Source: Clostridiales bacterium (GTDB lineage: Bacteria; Bacillota; Clostridia; Oscillospirales; Acutalibacteraceae). Taken from it: a stretch of DNA of 64,000 nucleotides. The notes beneath the pieces are model-generated. The model was not told the origin of the DNA. It was given only the letters and a program-made list of their open reading frames with translations, and did not search any database. Numbering within the stretch: the first letter of the stretch is position 1; each line of letters starts with the position of its first letter. The DNA lies in NCBI GenBank assembly GCA_012839345.1, contig DUNN01000033.1, forward strand, positions 116,878 through 180,877. The letters run 5' to 3'. Positions 55,455-64,000 of this stretch are shown here, piece after piece. Both the position numbers and the translations under genes were made by a program.

Positions 55455-56651
55455 TTGAAATCGAATCAAAGACTTCTGAATGTTGCATTTTTAAGCACCT
55501 ATCCGCCGCGTGAATGCGGCATTGCCACCTTTACACAAGACCTTGTTCGGGAACTGAAAAAGAAAGGAAAGCTGAACACGAGCGTCATTGCCATCAGCGA
55601 TGGAAAGTATACCTATGACGACGAGGTATGGTTCGATTTTCCGCAGCAGAACTTCACAAGCTATCTAAAAACCGCGGAGCGGATCAACCATTCCGACATC
55701 GACTTCCTTGTTGTAGAGCACGAATACGGCATCTATGGCGGCGATTGGGGAGACTATTTGCTGGAGTTGGTTAAACGGGTACGCAAACCGATTGTTACGA
55801 CCCTGCATACTGTGCTGCCTACCCCAAGTGAAAAACAATTGGCAGTTTTGCGGGAGCTATGCTGCAGGAGCAAAAAGATTGTAACGATGGCAACGAACTC
55901 CTGCAGGATCCTCCAAGAAGTCTATGGGGTCGATTCGTCCAAGATCGAGATGATCCCTCACGGCGTGCCCTCTTTCGACCTACCGCCAAGGGAGGCGCTG
56001 AAAAAAGAACGGAATCTGGAAAACCGGACTGTCATCAGTACGTTCGGTCTGATCAGCCCAGGCAAAGGACTGGAATATGGCATTGATGCCGTTCACCAGG
56101 TTGCGAAAAAGCATCCCGATGTGCTGTACTTTATTTTGGGCCAAACCCACCCGGTCGTGCGCAGGCAGTATGGCGAGGCCTACCGTGAAAGCCTGGAAAA
56201 GAAGGTCCGGGAACTTGGACTGGAAAACAATGTCCAGTTTGTGAATAAATATCTGACGAAAGAGGAAATCGTGCGCGGGCTGCAGCTTTCTGACCTTTAC
56301 ATGACGCCGTATCTTAGCCGGGATCAGGCGGTTAGCGGGACCCTTGCCTATGCGGCGGGTTACGGGAGGGTGATCGTTTCCACGCCCTACCTTTACGCAC
56401 AGGAAATGCTTGCGGACGGCCGCGGCCTTCTTGCCGAGTTTAAGGACGCCCAGTCGCTTGGTGAGGCCATCCGCTTTTTGATTGAGCATCCGGAAAAACG
56501 GAAAGAGATGGAGGAAAAGACTTTGCGCTTCGGCAAAACAATGCGCTGGGATGCCGTTGCGGACCGCTACGTCCAAACCTTCCAAAAGGCGTATCAGGAA
56601 GCATGCGAATGGAGTGAGGTGGAGCATGAAAGATTTAAGATTGCCGAATGA
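55455..56651 (+). CDS. GT4-family glycosyltransferase
   Basis: A 398-residue GT-B enzyme. The N-terminal acceptor domain starts VAFLSTYPPRECGIATFTQD, with VVEHEYGIYGGDWGDYLLEL. The C-terminal donor domain has TFGLISPGKGLEYGIDAV and the Glu-containing PYLSRDQAVSGTLAYAAGYG region in place of the usual EPFG-type patch. It probably moves a mannosyl (or other) group from the nucleotide sugar made by its neighbour. The start is TTG 55455, five bases behind GGAGGAG. It overlaps the toroid-protein gene by 26 bases. Confidence 0.83.
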   Translation: MKSNQRLLNVAFLSTYPPRECGIATFTQDLVRELKKKGKLNTSVIAISDGKYTYDDEVWFDFPQQNFTSYLKTAERINHSDIDFLVVEHEYGIYGGDWGDYLLELVKRVRKPIVTTLHTVLPTPSEKQLAVLRELCCRSKKIVTMATNSCRILQEVYGVDSSKIEMIPHGVPSFDLPPREALKKERNLENRTVISTFGLISPGKGLEYGIDAVHQVAKKHPDVLYFILGQTHPVVRRQYGEAYRESLEKKVRELGLENNVQFVNKYLTKEEIVRGLQLSDLYMTPYLSRDQAVSGTLAYAAGYGRVIVSTPYLYAQEMLADGRGLLAEFKDAQSLGEAIRFLIEHPEKRKEMEEKTLRFGKTMRWDAVADRYVQTFQKAYQEACEWSEVEHERFKIAE

Positions 56652-57684
56652 CGCCTATATTTTCCGTATGACCGACGACACCGGCATGCTTCAGCACGCA
56701 AGGCGTTCGATTCCAGACCCTTGCAAGGGCTACACCACCGACGACAACGCGCGGGCGCTGATTATGGCTTCGCTGCTCTTCGAGCTGACCAGGAAACAGA
56801 AATATCAGGATTTGGCGGCCCGATATCTCGGCTTTCTGTTGTACGCTCAAAACGGAGCATGGTTCCGCAATTTTATGGACTATGACCGCCGCTTTTCGGA
56901 AGAAAAAGGCTCGGAGGACTGTTTCGGGCGCTGCATGTGGGCGCTGGGGTTCGTGACATCCCGGGCCGATCTGCCGGAAGAAATCCGCTGCGTGGCGGAT
57001 GACCTTCTCGGTCAGACGGTACCCGGCTGCGGCGAGCTTACATATCTAAGAGCGAAAGCGTACACCATCATCGGATTGAATTACTGGAAAGGCACTGGTT
57101 CCCGCGAACGCGTGATTCGGCTTGCTGCCGAAATTGGCGATGCCTATGAGCACTGTGCCACTACGGACTGGAAATGGTTTGAGGACGAAATTACTTACTG
57201 CAATGCTATCCTGCCATGGTCCATGCTGGTCGCATATGAAACGACCGGAAAAAAACGATACCGGGAAATCGGGCTGGAAAGCCTTGAATTTCTTCTGGAT
57301 ACTACCTTTGCCGGTGATCTCTTTCATCCGGTGGGCTGCAAGGGCTGGTTTGTGAAAGGACAGAAACCAGCGGAATACGACCAGCAGCCGGTGGAGGCGT
57401 GCGAAACGCTCCTTGCCTGCCTGAAAGCCCATAAACTGACCGGTGAGTCCCGCTACCGGGACCGCGCCAAACAGTGCCTGGACTGGTACACCGGGCAGAA
57501 CATCCGAAAAGTTTCCCTCATCGATCCGGAAACGGGCGGCTGCAGGGATGGCCTCACTGCCGGAAATCCCAATCCGAACGAGGGTGCGGAAAGCCTGGTT
57601 TCCTGGATGATTGCGTCGCTTGTTTGGCTGATCGATTCCGAAAAGGAAACCTCGGTCAATGCTGTAAACGAGAGAAATACTTAA
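56626..57684 (+). CDS. Alpha/alpha-toroid glycan-active-like protein
   Basis: A 352-residue soluble protein whose helix-rich repeats suggest an (alpha/alpha)6 barrel, a fold of many glycosidases and epimerases. Motifs include GYTTDDNARALIMASL, DCFGRCMWALGF, YLRAKAYTIIGLNYW, GCKGWFVKGQKPAEYDQQPV (with possible acidic catalytic residues) and NPNEGAESLVSWMIASLVWL. Similar domains are sometimes fused to a GT4 domain. Here it is a separate gene overlapping the GT4 gene by 26 bases, set by GGTGGAG. The exact reaction is unknown. Confidence 0.75.
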   Translation: MKDLRLPNDAYIFRMTDDTGMLQHARRSIPDPCKGYTTDDNARALIMASLLFELTRKQKYQDLAARYLGFLLYAQNGAWFRNFMDYDRRFSEEKGSEDCFGRCMWALGFVTSRADLPEEIRCVADDLLGQTVPGCGELTYLRAKAYTIIGLNYWKGTGSRERVIRLAAEIGDAYEHCATTDWKWFEDEITYCNAILPWSMLVAYETTGKKRYREIGLESLEFLLDTTFAGDLFHPVGCKGWFVKGQKPAEYDQQPVEACETLLACLKAHKLTGESRYRDRAKQCLDWYTGQNIRKVSLIDPETGGCRDGLTAGNPNPNEGAESLVSWMIASLVWLIDSEKETSVNAVNERNT

Positions 57685-57799
57685 GCGAACCGACCACTAT
57701 CACCGCTTATTGTTGGAAGATGGTGCCATCAAAATCGGGGCTCTTTGCTCGCAATAACCGGATTGCGGGTCTGTACGGTTTCGTACCACCATCAAATAA

Positions 57800-57833
57800 A
57801 CAGGGCGGCAGATGATAACATCTGCCGCCCTGT
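57800..57833. terminator. Hairpin between converging cluster and chemoreceptor gene
   Basis: 15-bp perfect stem (57800-57814 with 57819-57833) with ATAA loop. T-rich flank only on the minus-strand side, so it best serves the chemoreceptor gene and may also stop the plus operon. Confidence 0.65.
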
Positions 57834-57907
57834 GGTTAGTTCCTACACTGTTCATCAGACAGTTTGTGCAGGAATTATGTATTTGGCTTATAAGTTCATA
57901 ACGGGAT

Positions 57908-59911
57908 TTAATCTGCTAGTTTGAATTGCTCGACCAGTTCCTTTAACGTTTCCGCCTGCCCGGAAAGTTCCTCGCTGGCTGCGGCGCTCTCTTCCGAGGT
58001 TGCGGAGTTCGTCTGAATTACGCTGGATATCTGGTTGACTCCGATCTTGGCCTGTGTGATTCCTTCTGACTGCCGAATAGACGCTTCCGAAATGTGCTTT
58101 ACCGTTTCGGATACCTTTTCTACGTGTTCAACCACCCTGGAAAGGGATTGTGCTGTTTTATCTGCAATTTTCGTACCATTTTCTACCTGTGAAATGGAAT
58201 CTCCGATTAATGCGGTGGTATTCTTTGCCGCTTCTGCGCTCTTGCCGGCCAGATTTCTTACTTCGTCTGCCACTACGGCAAACCCTTTTCCCGCGCTTCC
58301 GGCTCTAGCTGCTTCCACAGCGGCGTTTAACGCAAGGATATTTGTCTGGAAGGCAATGTCTTCAATGGTTTTTACGATGCTTCCGATTTTGCTCGACGAT
58401 TCATTGATGACGGTCATCGCCTCCATCATCTCGTTCATAAGCTGATTGCTGACTTCCATTTCTTCGGTGACCCGGTTCATATTTTCACTTGCTTTTCTGG
58501 TGTGCTCTGCGTTTTGATTGATGTGTTCGGAAATTTCCGAGATTTGGGCATCCAATTCTTCTATGGAACTGGCCTGTTCCGCTGCGCCCTGTGCAAGTGA
58601 TTGGGCAGAATTTGAAATCTGTACAGAACTGCTTGCAACCTGGCTGGCCGCGACGTTAATACTGGAGAACGTATGGGTAAGATTGGTTTTTATATGGTTC
58701 AGGGATTCTTTTATTTTTGCAAATTCGCCGGTATAATCGCACTGCAGTTGGAAGGTGAGATCCCCGTTCGCAATCTGATTCAGCACGGACGAGATTTCAT
58801 CAATATATTGGATGTACTGCTTCAGCCGGTCGACTGTTTTGGAAATGGCAATGAAAACCTGCCCAACTTCATCAGTTGATTTTATTTCAACGGAAACATC
58901 CAGATTTCCTTGTGCAATCTTGTTTGCCACTTCTTTTAATTTTACCAGCGGATTAGTGATACTCTTTGATATAACCACGATCAGCAAAAGCAAAATAATT
59001 AGGGCGATCACAGAAATTAGAATTACAGTCTGTAATACCGTGTAATAGGAATTATAAAATTCGCTTTCCGGCAGGCCGGTAGTGATGGTCCAACCGGTGT
59101 TTCCTACCGGGGAAAGATATCCGTAATTGGTTTTTCCCATTGCGTTATAGGTGAGAAGACCCTCTTTTTTGCCCTGAATCGCCTTCACAGCGTTTTGGGA
59201 CAGATTTGACTCGGTGATACTTTTATTTTTCAGGGATTCGTCCGGATAATAGACCAGTTGTCCGCCCGCGCTGGTAAGAATATAAAACCCTGATTTTCCG
59301 AGCTTATAACTTTTGATTGTGCTGTAAAGACGGTCCAGCGTAATATCTACACCCGCAAAGCCGACCAGATTGTCGCTTTTGTAAATTGGGCATACTACGC
59401 TCATAACTATTTTTCCGGTAACGGTGTCTTGATAAGGCTCAACGAAGACGACGCTCTTTTGGGTAGTCGCCGCCTGATACCAGGGCCGTTCGGAGAGCGT
59501 CATGCTGTAAAGCTGGTCCGAGTTGTTTAGGACAGCCTTATTGGTTGCACAGTCAGCTACCCATACGGCGGACAAGGTATCGGGATCCGTCTGATAGATA
59601 TTCTCCGTGGTAGCTTTTACCCCGCCGAACCCCTCTTTTGTATTGCTGTTTTTTATTTCGGGCGACTTTTCAAAATATTGCTGCAGTAAATCATTCGCTG
59701 CCATCTGTTCCACGATATCGCTGTATTTTGTCAAAAAGTTATTGGCCTGGTAGGCGGCGGCCTGCGTTTTTGCGGTCAATTCGTTGGTCGTCAAGTTTGA
59801 AACAGACTGTTTAATCGTCTGCGTGATAAATACCGTAGTGCCGACCAGAATAGCGGTGACCGGAATGCCGATAAAAATTAAAATTTTCCTCAGTAAACTT
59901 TTTTTCTTCAT
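57908..59911 (-). CDS. Methyl-accepting chemotaxis protein
   Basis: A 667-residue membrane receptor. Helix 1 ([20 protein letters not shown]) is followed by an extracellular double-Cache sensor (about 32-285, with [24 protein letters not shown] and [14 protein letters not shown]), helix 2 (about 290-312), HAMP (about 310-365) and the signalling coiled coil with the hairpin tip [34 protein letters not shown]. The sensor with DITLDRL resembles amino-acid-binding dCache_1 domains, but the ligand is not assigned. It implies CheA/CheW elsewhere. No flagellar genes are in the window. Confidence 0.93.
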   Translation of the reverse strand: MKKKSLLRKILIFIGIPVTAILVGTTVFITQTIKQSVSNLTTNELTAKTQAAAYQANNFLTKYSDIVEQMAANDLLQQYFEKSPEIKNSNTKEGFGGVKATTENIYQTDPDTLSAVWVADCATNKAVLNNSDQLYSMTLSERPWYQAATTQKSVVFVEPYQDTVTGKIVMSVVCPIYKSDNLVGFAGVDITLDRLYSTIKSYKLGKSGFYILTSAGGQLVYYPDESLKNKSITESNLSQNAVKAIQGKKEGLLTYNAMGKTNYGYLSPVGNTGWTITTGLPESEFYNSYYTVLQTVILISVIALIILLLLIVVISKSITNPLVKLKEVANKIAQGNLDVSVEIKSTDEVGQVFIAISKTVDRLKQYIQYIDEISSVLNQIANGDLTFQLQCDYTGEFAKIKESLNHIKTNLTHTFSSINVAASQVASSSVQISNSAQSLAQGAAEQASSIEELDAQISEISEHINQNAEHTRKASENMNRVTEEMEVSNQLMNEMMEAMTVINESSSKIGSIVKTIEDIAFQTNILALNAAVEAARAGSAGKGFAVVADEVRNLAGKSAEAAKNTTALIGDSISQVENGTKIADKTAQSLSRVVEHVEKVSETVKHISEASIRQSEGITQAKIGVNQISSVIQTNSATSEESAAASEELSGQAETLKELVEQFKLAD

Positions 59912-60255
59912 CTTTCATTTCCCTCCAAATTTGCATGGCTTGATAAAGATTTCCTCAAACAGGTGAGATTGGAAAAATACCCAGCAGAAATGGATGAATG
60001 CTTCTTAACCCGGGGAAAAGTTCCACTCGGGTTTTAAATGGATATATTTTCCTAAAAATTTACCTGTTTTTGTAATTTTTATCGGTTTTAAATTATAGCC
60101 CCTGGTTTTCTAATTTTAGTTATTTACTAAAATAATAATGTTACAAATTAAATTTAACTTAAGTAATTACTTTTTCATAGAAATTTGTGACTCTTCATAA
60201 CTAAAATGCCATCCGCGTTACCCGTAAATCATTTTGGTAAAATTCTTTTCTGCCA
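59912..60255. other. A+T-rich intergenic region between divergent genes
   Basis: Very A+T-rich. A possible minus-strand -10 TATAAT (ATTATA at 60092-60097) for the chemoreceptor gene lacks a good -35. A small imperfect hairpin lies at 60003-60036. No gene seen. Confidence 0.45.
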
Positions 60256-60284
60256 TTGACATTGTCATCGCTTTACTACATAAT
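60256..60284 (+). promoter_or_regulatory. Promoter of the SDR gene
   Basis: TTGACA (60256-60261), 17-bp spacer, CATAAT (60279-60284). Confidence 0.7.
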
Positions 60285-60331
60285 GAATATATTGTTAAAT
60301 ATTAAACAAAATAAAAAGAGGTGCGAATCAA

Positions 60332-61072
60332 ATGAAAAATGCAATTGTAACGGGTGGCTCCAGAGGACTTGGAGAAGGCATGGTGTTAAAACTTGCCGAA
60401 ATGGGCTACAATGTTGTTGTCAATTTTGTCAGTGACCGTAGCAAGGAAAAAGCAGAGTCCCTGATTGCTAAAATCGAAAAGGATTATGGGGTCAGCGGCC
60501 TGGCGGTTCAGGCGGATGTTGCGGATTATGAATCCTGCAAAAAAATTGTGGATGCCTCCATTGAAAAATTCGGCAGAAAAATCGACGTCTTGGTCAACAA
60601 TGCCGGAATCGACAACAATCTGAGCTTTTTAAAAATCAAACCGGAACAATATACCCGTCTGATTAATGTGAATCTGATGAGCTACCTTCATTGCTCTCAT
60701 TTGGTTCTTCCCTATATGGTGGAGGCAAATGAAGGCTGCATCGTAAATGTGTCCTCCATCGGCGGCATGATGGGCGTTGCCGAGCAGGCGGATTATTGTG
60801 CGGCCAAGAGCGGCGTCATCGGCTTGACCAGAGGCCTTGCCATTGAATTCGGGCGCAACAATATTCGTGTGAACACCATTGCCCCCGGCATGATTTGGAC
60901 GGATATGTTGCGAGAGGCGGATCAGGCCGCAGTTGCCGCGCTGAAACAGGCGATTCCGCTTGGGGACATCGGCGAAGTGGATGATATTGCTGGATGCTTG
61001 GAGTACTTGGTAAAAGCGAAGTACGTGACCGGACAGACCATTTCCCCCAATGGCGGCATTCTGATGCCGTAA
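60332..61072 (+). CDS. SDR-family oxidoreductase (FabG-like)
   Basis: A 246-residue short-chain dehydrogenase/reductase. The cofactor motif is TGGSRGLGEGM, followed by VNNAGIDNN, the catalytic Ser in VNVSSIGGMMG and the YCAAK motif. The C-terminus ITGQ-type end (YVTGQTISPNGGILMP) is as in FabG-like 3-oxoacyl reductases. It may reduce a 3-oxoacyl substrate or another ketone. It is monocistronic, so context does not help. The ribosome site is AAAGAGGTG. Confidence 0.87.
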   Translation: MKNAIVTGGSRGLGEGMVLKLAEMGYNVVVNFVSDRSKEKAESLIAKIEKDYGVSGLAVQADVADYESCKKIVDASIEKFGRKIDVLVNNAGIDNNLSFLKIKPEQYTRLINVNLMSYLHCSHLVLPYMVEANEGCIVNVSSIGGMMGVAEQADYCAAKSGVIGLTRGLAIEFGRNNIRVNTIAPGMIWTDMLREADQAAVAALKQAIPLGDIGEVDDIAGCLEYLVKAKYVTGQTISPNGGILMP

Positions 61073-61080
61073 TACAATTA

Positions 61081-61117
61081 AAAAAGCAGCCGGCAGGGCA
61101 TCTGCCGGCTGCTTTTT
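61081..61117 (+). terminator. Intrinsic terminator of the SDR gene
   Basis: 16-bp perfect stem (61081-61096 with 61102-61117), 5-nt loop, T-run. Confidence 0.92.
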
Positions 61118-61127
61118 GTAGTTTGTA

Positions 61128-61150
61128 AACTCCCGGTTGTGCCGGGAGTT
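61128..61150. other. Second hairpin after the SDR gene
   Basis: 9-bp G/C-rich stem (61128-61136 with 61142-61150), 5-nt loop, no T-run on the plus strand. Confidence 0.5.
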
Positions 61151-61263
61151 CGGAAAAAACATACGTGTAAGATGGGTATAGGATGAAGCAGAACTTCAGA
61201 CCTTAAAAGACCATGCGGAACACCTTGAGCAAAACAGTAACACTCTCGTAATACAATAAAATT

Positions 61264-61297
61264 GCCAGACGTGATATAGGGAGAAATCACGTCTGGC
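61264..61297. other. 12-bp perfect inverted repeat between converging genes
   Basis: GCCAGACGTGAT (61264-61275) and its complement (61286-61297) with a 10-nt loop, and no T-run. It lies 59 bases after the end of the minus operon at 61356. Confidence 0.55.
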
Positions 61298-61355
61298 GAA
61301 ATCATATTAGGTAATCTTGATGAAAGAGATAATTACAGAACAAGTTTAGAAGTAT

Positions 61356-61802
61356 TTAATTTGATTTTTCCGTTAGTGCTCCTGCCAACCTTACCGCGAT
61401 AGGCATAAGAATCAACAGGCAGATATATCCCACTAGCAGCCAATACGGGTAGATACTGACCCAAGCAATCATTAGAATCGGCTTAAATCCCAATGAAACA
61501 ATCGTGTTAAGAAAGCTGGTTAGTGTAACCATGATAATGCAAACGACAGCGGTATCAACCAGAGTGAACGGAAGGGAATGCTCTTTCAGCTTCAGCGCTT
61601 TGGCAAAACGGATTCCCAATTCTCCTACATCAGTAATATCCGCGATGAAATAGCTGATTGCAAAGCTGCTGATGAAAGAGATTACCACACCTGCAAAAGT
61701 AAGTTCATGAGTAAAAAGCAGTGCGACAATGCTCAGCGCTACAGAGAGAAAGAAACACAGAAAGACATTAATGATTCTGCCAAAATGCTTTTTGTCAAAC
61801 AT
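61356..61802 (-). CDS. Small four-helix membrane protein
   Basis: A 148-residue protein with four hydrophobic segments (about 11-31, 35-55, 82-103 and 112-136) and a short charged loop with RFAKALKLKEHSLPF. No family is assigned; in size and layout it loosely recalls DUF2798-type proteins. The start is taken as ATG 61802, 11 bases behind AAAGG; TTG 61811 is possible. It is 45 bases after the 2-enoate reductase gene on the same strand, so it may help with substrate uptake or membrane coupling of that enzyme. Confidence 0.65.
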   Translation of the reverse strand: MFDKKHFGRIINVFLCFFLSVALSIVALLFTHELTFAGVVISFISSFAISYFIADITDVGELGIRFAKALKLKEHSLPFTLVDTAVVCIIMVTLTSFLNTIVSLGFKPILMIAWVSIYPYWLLVGYICLLILMPIAVRLAGALTEKSN

Positions 61803-61847
61803 ACCGTTCAAGACCTTTCTTATTAAAATTGTAAATTAAGGCTGAAT

Positions 61848-63845
61848 TTAGATATTGTTAGCAACTTCAAAAGCATCCCATATGGCATACATAATGTTTG
61901 CCACATTTTTTGCGTCCCCTAACAGATAAATCTCGGGCACATCAAATTTTAGCTCCTGGTACAGCGAATTCTCAGGTTTGTATCCGATGGACAGAATTAC
62001 GCTGTCACAGTCCAGTTCTCTTGCTTCACCGTTTACGTTAACAGAAAGCTTTTTGTTGTTATAACCGGTGACTTTCGCTGAGGTAATCGCTTCAATGTTG
62101 TTGTAGGGAATCAACCGCTCAAGCATCTCACTGTTTGCGTGGCAAAGCGGCGCGTTTACCGCCAGGAGTTTGTTGAGTGCTTCCACAATTTTGACTTTTT
62201 TGCCCTGTTGTGCCAGCCACAAAGCGGTTTCACAGCCTACCAGCCCACCGCCTATGACTACGGTCGAATTTCCGGGGTCCTTCTCTCCGGTCAGAACATC
62301 GGCCGCCGTGTAGACATGGGCATCGTCCCCCAGAGAGATCACCTTCGGGGTTGAACCTGTTGCAACAATAACCGCATCGTAGTCTTTGGAAAGGACAAAA
62401 TCCTTTGTTACTTTGGTATTAAAAGTTACCGGAACTTTCAGCAGCTTGAGTTGGTGCGTATACCATTGTGCCAATTTCCGGTCATCTTCCTTAAAGTTCG
62501 GAGCACCTCCGGGGTTCAGGTTTCCGCCCAGCTTGTCGGTTTGCTCAAACACCTCCGGCTTATGGCCGCGCAGAGCGAGAACACGGGCAGCCTCACACCC
62601 TGCTACACCGCCGCCAATGATTAGTACTTTTTTTGGTTTTAGAATCGGTGTATAAGCAGCAAACCGTTCGCGCGCGGCCTGAGGATTTACCGCACAGTTC
62701 AGCGCGGAAAATTCCTGGATACGACCCATGCAGCCTTCTTGGCAGGAAATACAGGGACGGATTTCATCCACTTTGTTTGCCCTTAATTTATTCACGTAGT
62801 AGGGATCGGCCAAAAGCGGTCTGCCAAGACTGATAATATCGCAGACGCCCTCATCAATTGCTTTGCGTGCCATATCCGGGTTATCCATTCTGCCGGCGCA
62901 GGATACAGGGACATTAACTGCTTCTTTTACCATTTTCGCATACGGTATGTACAGGCCCTTTTTCTGGTACATCGGCGGATGGTTCCACCACCATGCGTCA
63001 TATGTTCCAACATCGACATCCAGTGCATCATAGCCATACTGAACGAGAAGCTTTGCTGCTTCAATGCCTTCTTCAATATCGCGGCCTTTTTCTACGAACT
63101 CTTCTCCCGGCAAAGCACCTTCGCGCCAGTCCTTGATCATACTCTTCAGGCTAAAACGCAGCGAGACAGGAAAGTCATTACCGCAGCGCAACTTGATTTC
63201 TTCTACGATCTCCCGCGCAAAACGCAGCCGATTTTCAAGTGATCCGCCGTATTCGTCGGTTCTCTGGTTGAACATGGAAATGGCGAACTGATCCAGCAAA
63301 TAACCTTCATGAACAGCGTGAATTTGAACGCCGTCAAATCCGGCACGTTTCGCATTAAAAGCTCCGTCTCCGAACGATTTGACAATGCTTTTGATTTCTT
63401 CCACTTCCAGCGGACGGCACGTTTTGTTCAGCCACCGGTGCTGAATGGGGGAAGGTGCGACAGGAGGAAATTCTCCCAGATTGGTAGGAATCGTCACACG
63501 ACCGAATCCTGCTGACATTTGAAGAAAAATTTTGCTTCCGTAAGCATGAATCCGCTCTGTCATTTCTCTGCCAGTTCTCACGAAATGGACTGGATTATAC
63601 GTGGAATTCGGGCAGTTCGGCATACTTTGCTGTTCAACTTTGCAATCGGAAAAGGTAACGCCTGTAATAATGAGTCCCGTACCGCCTTTTGCTCTTTCCA
63701 CATAATAGTCGATTCCGCGCTGGTTGAAGCCGCCTTCCGCATCAGAAAGTCCCAGCGGACCCATCGGTGCCATACAAAACCGGTTCTTCAACTCGACGCT
63801 GCCGATTTTAATCGGCTCAAACAGTACTTGATAACCTTTGTTCAT
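61848..63845 (-). CDS. 2-enoate reductase-like NADH:flavin oxidoreductase
   Basis: A 665-residue iron-sulfur flavoenzyme. The N-terminal TIM barrel (Old Yellow Enzyme type, FEPIKIGSVELKNRFCMAPM, HAVHEGYLLDQF, RTDEYGGSLENRLRF) binds FMN. A 4Fe-4S cluster is held by CISCQEGC and the Cys of LNCAVNP. The C-terminal part binds FAD and NAD(P)H (IIGGGVAGCEAARVLA, VIGGGLVGCETALWLA). The close likeness to clostridial 2-enoate/cinnamate reductases (for instance YDALDVDVGTYDAWWW) suggests reduction of an alpha,beta-unsaturated carboxylate, possibly in amino-acid fermentation. BaiCD-type steroid and FadH dienoyl-CoA reductases are alternatives. The start ATG 63845 follows GGGGTGG. Confidence 0.88.
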   Translation of the reverse strand: MNKGYQVLFEPIKIGSVELKNRFCMAPMGPLGLSDAEGGFNQRGIDYYVERAKGGTGLIITGVTFSDCKVEQQSMPNCPNSTYNPVHFVRTGREMTERIHAYGSKIFLQMSAGFGRVTIPTNLGEFPPVAPSPIQHRWLNKTCRPLEVEEIKSIVKSFGDGAFNAKRAGFDGVQIHAVHEGYLLDQFAISMFNQRTDEYGGSLENRLRFAREIVEEIKLRCGNDFPVSLRFSLKSMIKDWREGALPGEEFVEKGRDIEEGIEAAKLLVQYGYDALDVDVGTYDAWWWNHPPMYQKKGLYIPYAKMVKEAVNVPVSCAGRMDNPDMARKAIDEGVCDIISLGRPLLADPYYVNKLRANKVDEIRPCISCQEGCMGRIQEFSALNCAVNPQAARERFAAYTPILKPKKVLIIGGGVAGCEAARVLALRGHKPEVFEQTDKLGGNLNPGGAPNFKEDDRKLAQWYTHQLKLLKVPVTFNTKVTKDFVLSKDYDAVIVATGSTPKVISLGDDAHVYTAADVLTGEKDPGNSTVVIGGGLVGCETALWLAQQGKKVKIVEALNKLLAVNAPLCHANSEMLERLIPYNNIEAITSAKVTGYNNKKLSVNVNGEARELDCDSVILSIGYKPENSLYQELKFDVPEIYLLGDAKNVANIMYAIWDAFEVANNI

Positions 63846-63930
63846 TTCAACCACCCCGTTTCAATTTTGTGTGACCTTGAATTGGATAGAGTACAATAAA
63901 GTTCGCAATTTCGAGAAGGTATAGAAAAGC

Positions 63931-63990
63931 CATTGGGACTCCTTTAAAATGAATGGTGTCAAGACATTCAAAAAGGAGTTGGTCCCAATG
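63931..63990 (+). other. Inverted repeat covering the next gene's ribosome site and start
   Basis: 63931-63939 pairs with 63982-63990 (9 bp), 63940-63945 with 63972-63977, and 63951-63955 with 63965-63969. The right arm holds AAGGAG and the ATG at 63988, so a fold in the mRNA would hide the translation start. Confidence 0.6.
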
Positions 63991-64000
63991 ACTCAAGGAA
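63988..64000 (+). CDS. Start of a gene cut by the window end
   Basis: ATG 63988 with AAGGAG nine bases upstream and four full codons (MTQG) before the window ends. The inverted repeat around it could be the end of an insertion sequence, in which case this would be a transposase, but the sequence seen cannot decide. Confidence 0.4.

Noticed and set aside
60092..60115. Sigma-28 (flagellar) promoter for the chemoreceptor gene
   Set aside because: ACCGATAA resembles the -10, but no TAAA lies 15 bases before it.

Overview
The window reads as a roughly 50% G+C chromosome segment of an anaerobic, probably spore-forming Clostridia member, most likely in the Oscillospiraceae/Ruminococcaceae range. 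The evidence is a SpoIID-type protein, a two-subunit iron-sulfur L-serine dehydratase, the GlgB-C-D-A glycogen operon with a GlgD subunit, a leucine T-box, CIRCE operators, a clostridial 2-enoate reductase and AGGAGG-type ribosome binding sites. The species call is inference. There is no rRNA, no CRISPR array and no complete mobile element. Two tRNA genes are present: Ser-GGA on the minus strand and Ala-GGC on the plus strand.

Layout. 1-2345: the end of an AlgI-like O-acyltransferase and its DHHW partner, for exopolysaccharide acetylation. 2620-8865: oppABCDF peptide importer. 9064-14075: livJHMGF branched-chain amino acid importer. 14106-20182: a LacX-like epimerase, a SpoIID-domain protein (minus), citrate synthase, an eight-helix membrane protein and GAPDH. 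20323-22032: sdaAB-sdaAA (minus). 22259-28288: glgBCDA glycogen synthesis. 28325-30888: a small hypothetical, an XRE regulator (minus) and a histidine phosphatase. 30885-35295: a leucine T-box operon, leuA-leuB-azlC-azlD. 35417-38057: dCMP deaminase (minus), rsmA and small proteins. 38134-44238: an orphan response regulator (minus) with degenerate receiver residues, next to a MacAB-like export operon with a lipoprotein and a Big_2-domain protein. 44425-51473: tRNA-Ser, asnS, hemerythrin, a type Ic aminotransferase, secD-secF, a small lipoprotein and tRNA-Ala. 51683-57684: an arginase-like gene (minus) and a divergent four-gene sugar cluster (GH130, nucleotidyltransferase, GT4, alpha/alpha-toroid protein). 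57908-63845: a chemoreceptor (minus), an SDR reductase, a small membrane protein and a 2-enoate reductase (both minus). The window ends in the first codons of another gene.

The most interesting part is the intergenic region 52472-53349. It carries two CIRCE (HrcA) operators back to back. One, in minus orientation, lies just after a TTGACA-17-TATATA promoter that reads through a roughly 420-nt leader into the arginase-like gene. The other lies just after a promoter reading into the GH130 cluster. The gene content (make a nucleotide sugar, transfer it, phosphorolyse the product) suggests a stress-controlled mannose-type glycan or solute cycle. HrcA normally controls chaperone genes, so this placement is unusual. 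The leader also holds a 17-codon upstream reading frame and a strong hairpin just ahead of the gene.

Other points of note are the leuA-leuB-azlCD operon, which lacks leuCD but carries a branched-chain amino acid exporter; the response regulator lacking the usual receiver lysine; two related structured RNA-like elements downstream of operons; and a Lys-to-Ala change in the KxGGL motif of glycogen synthase.
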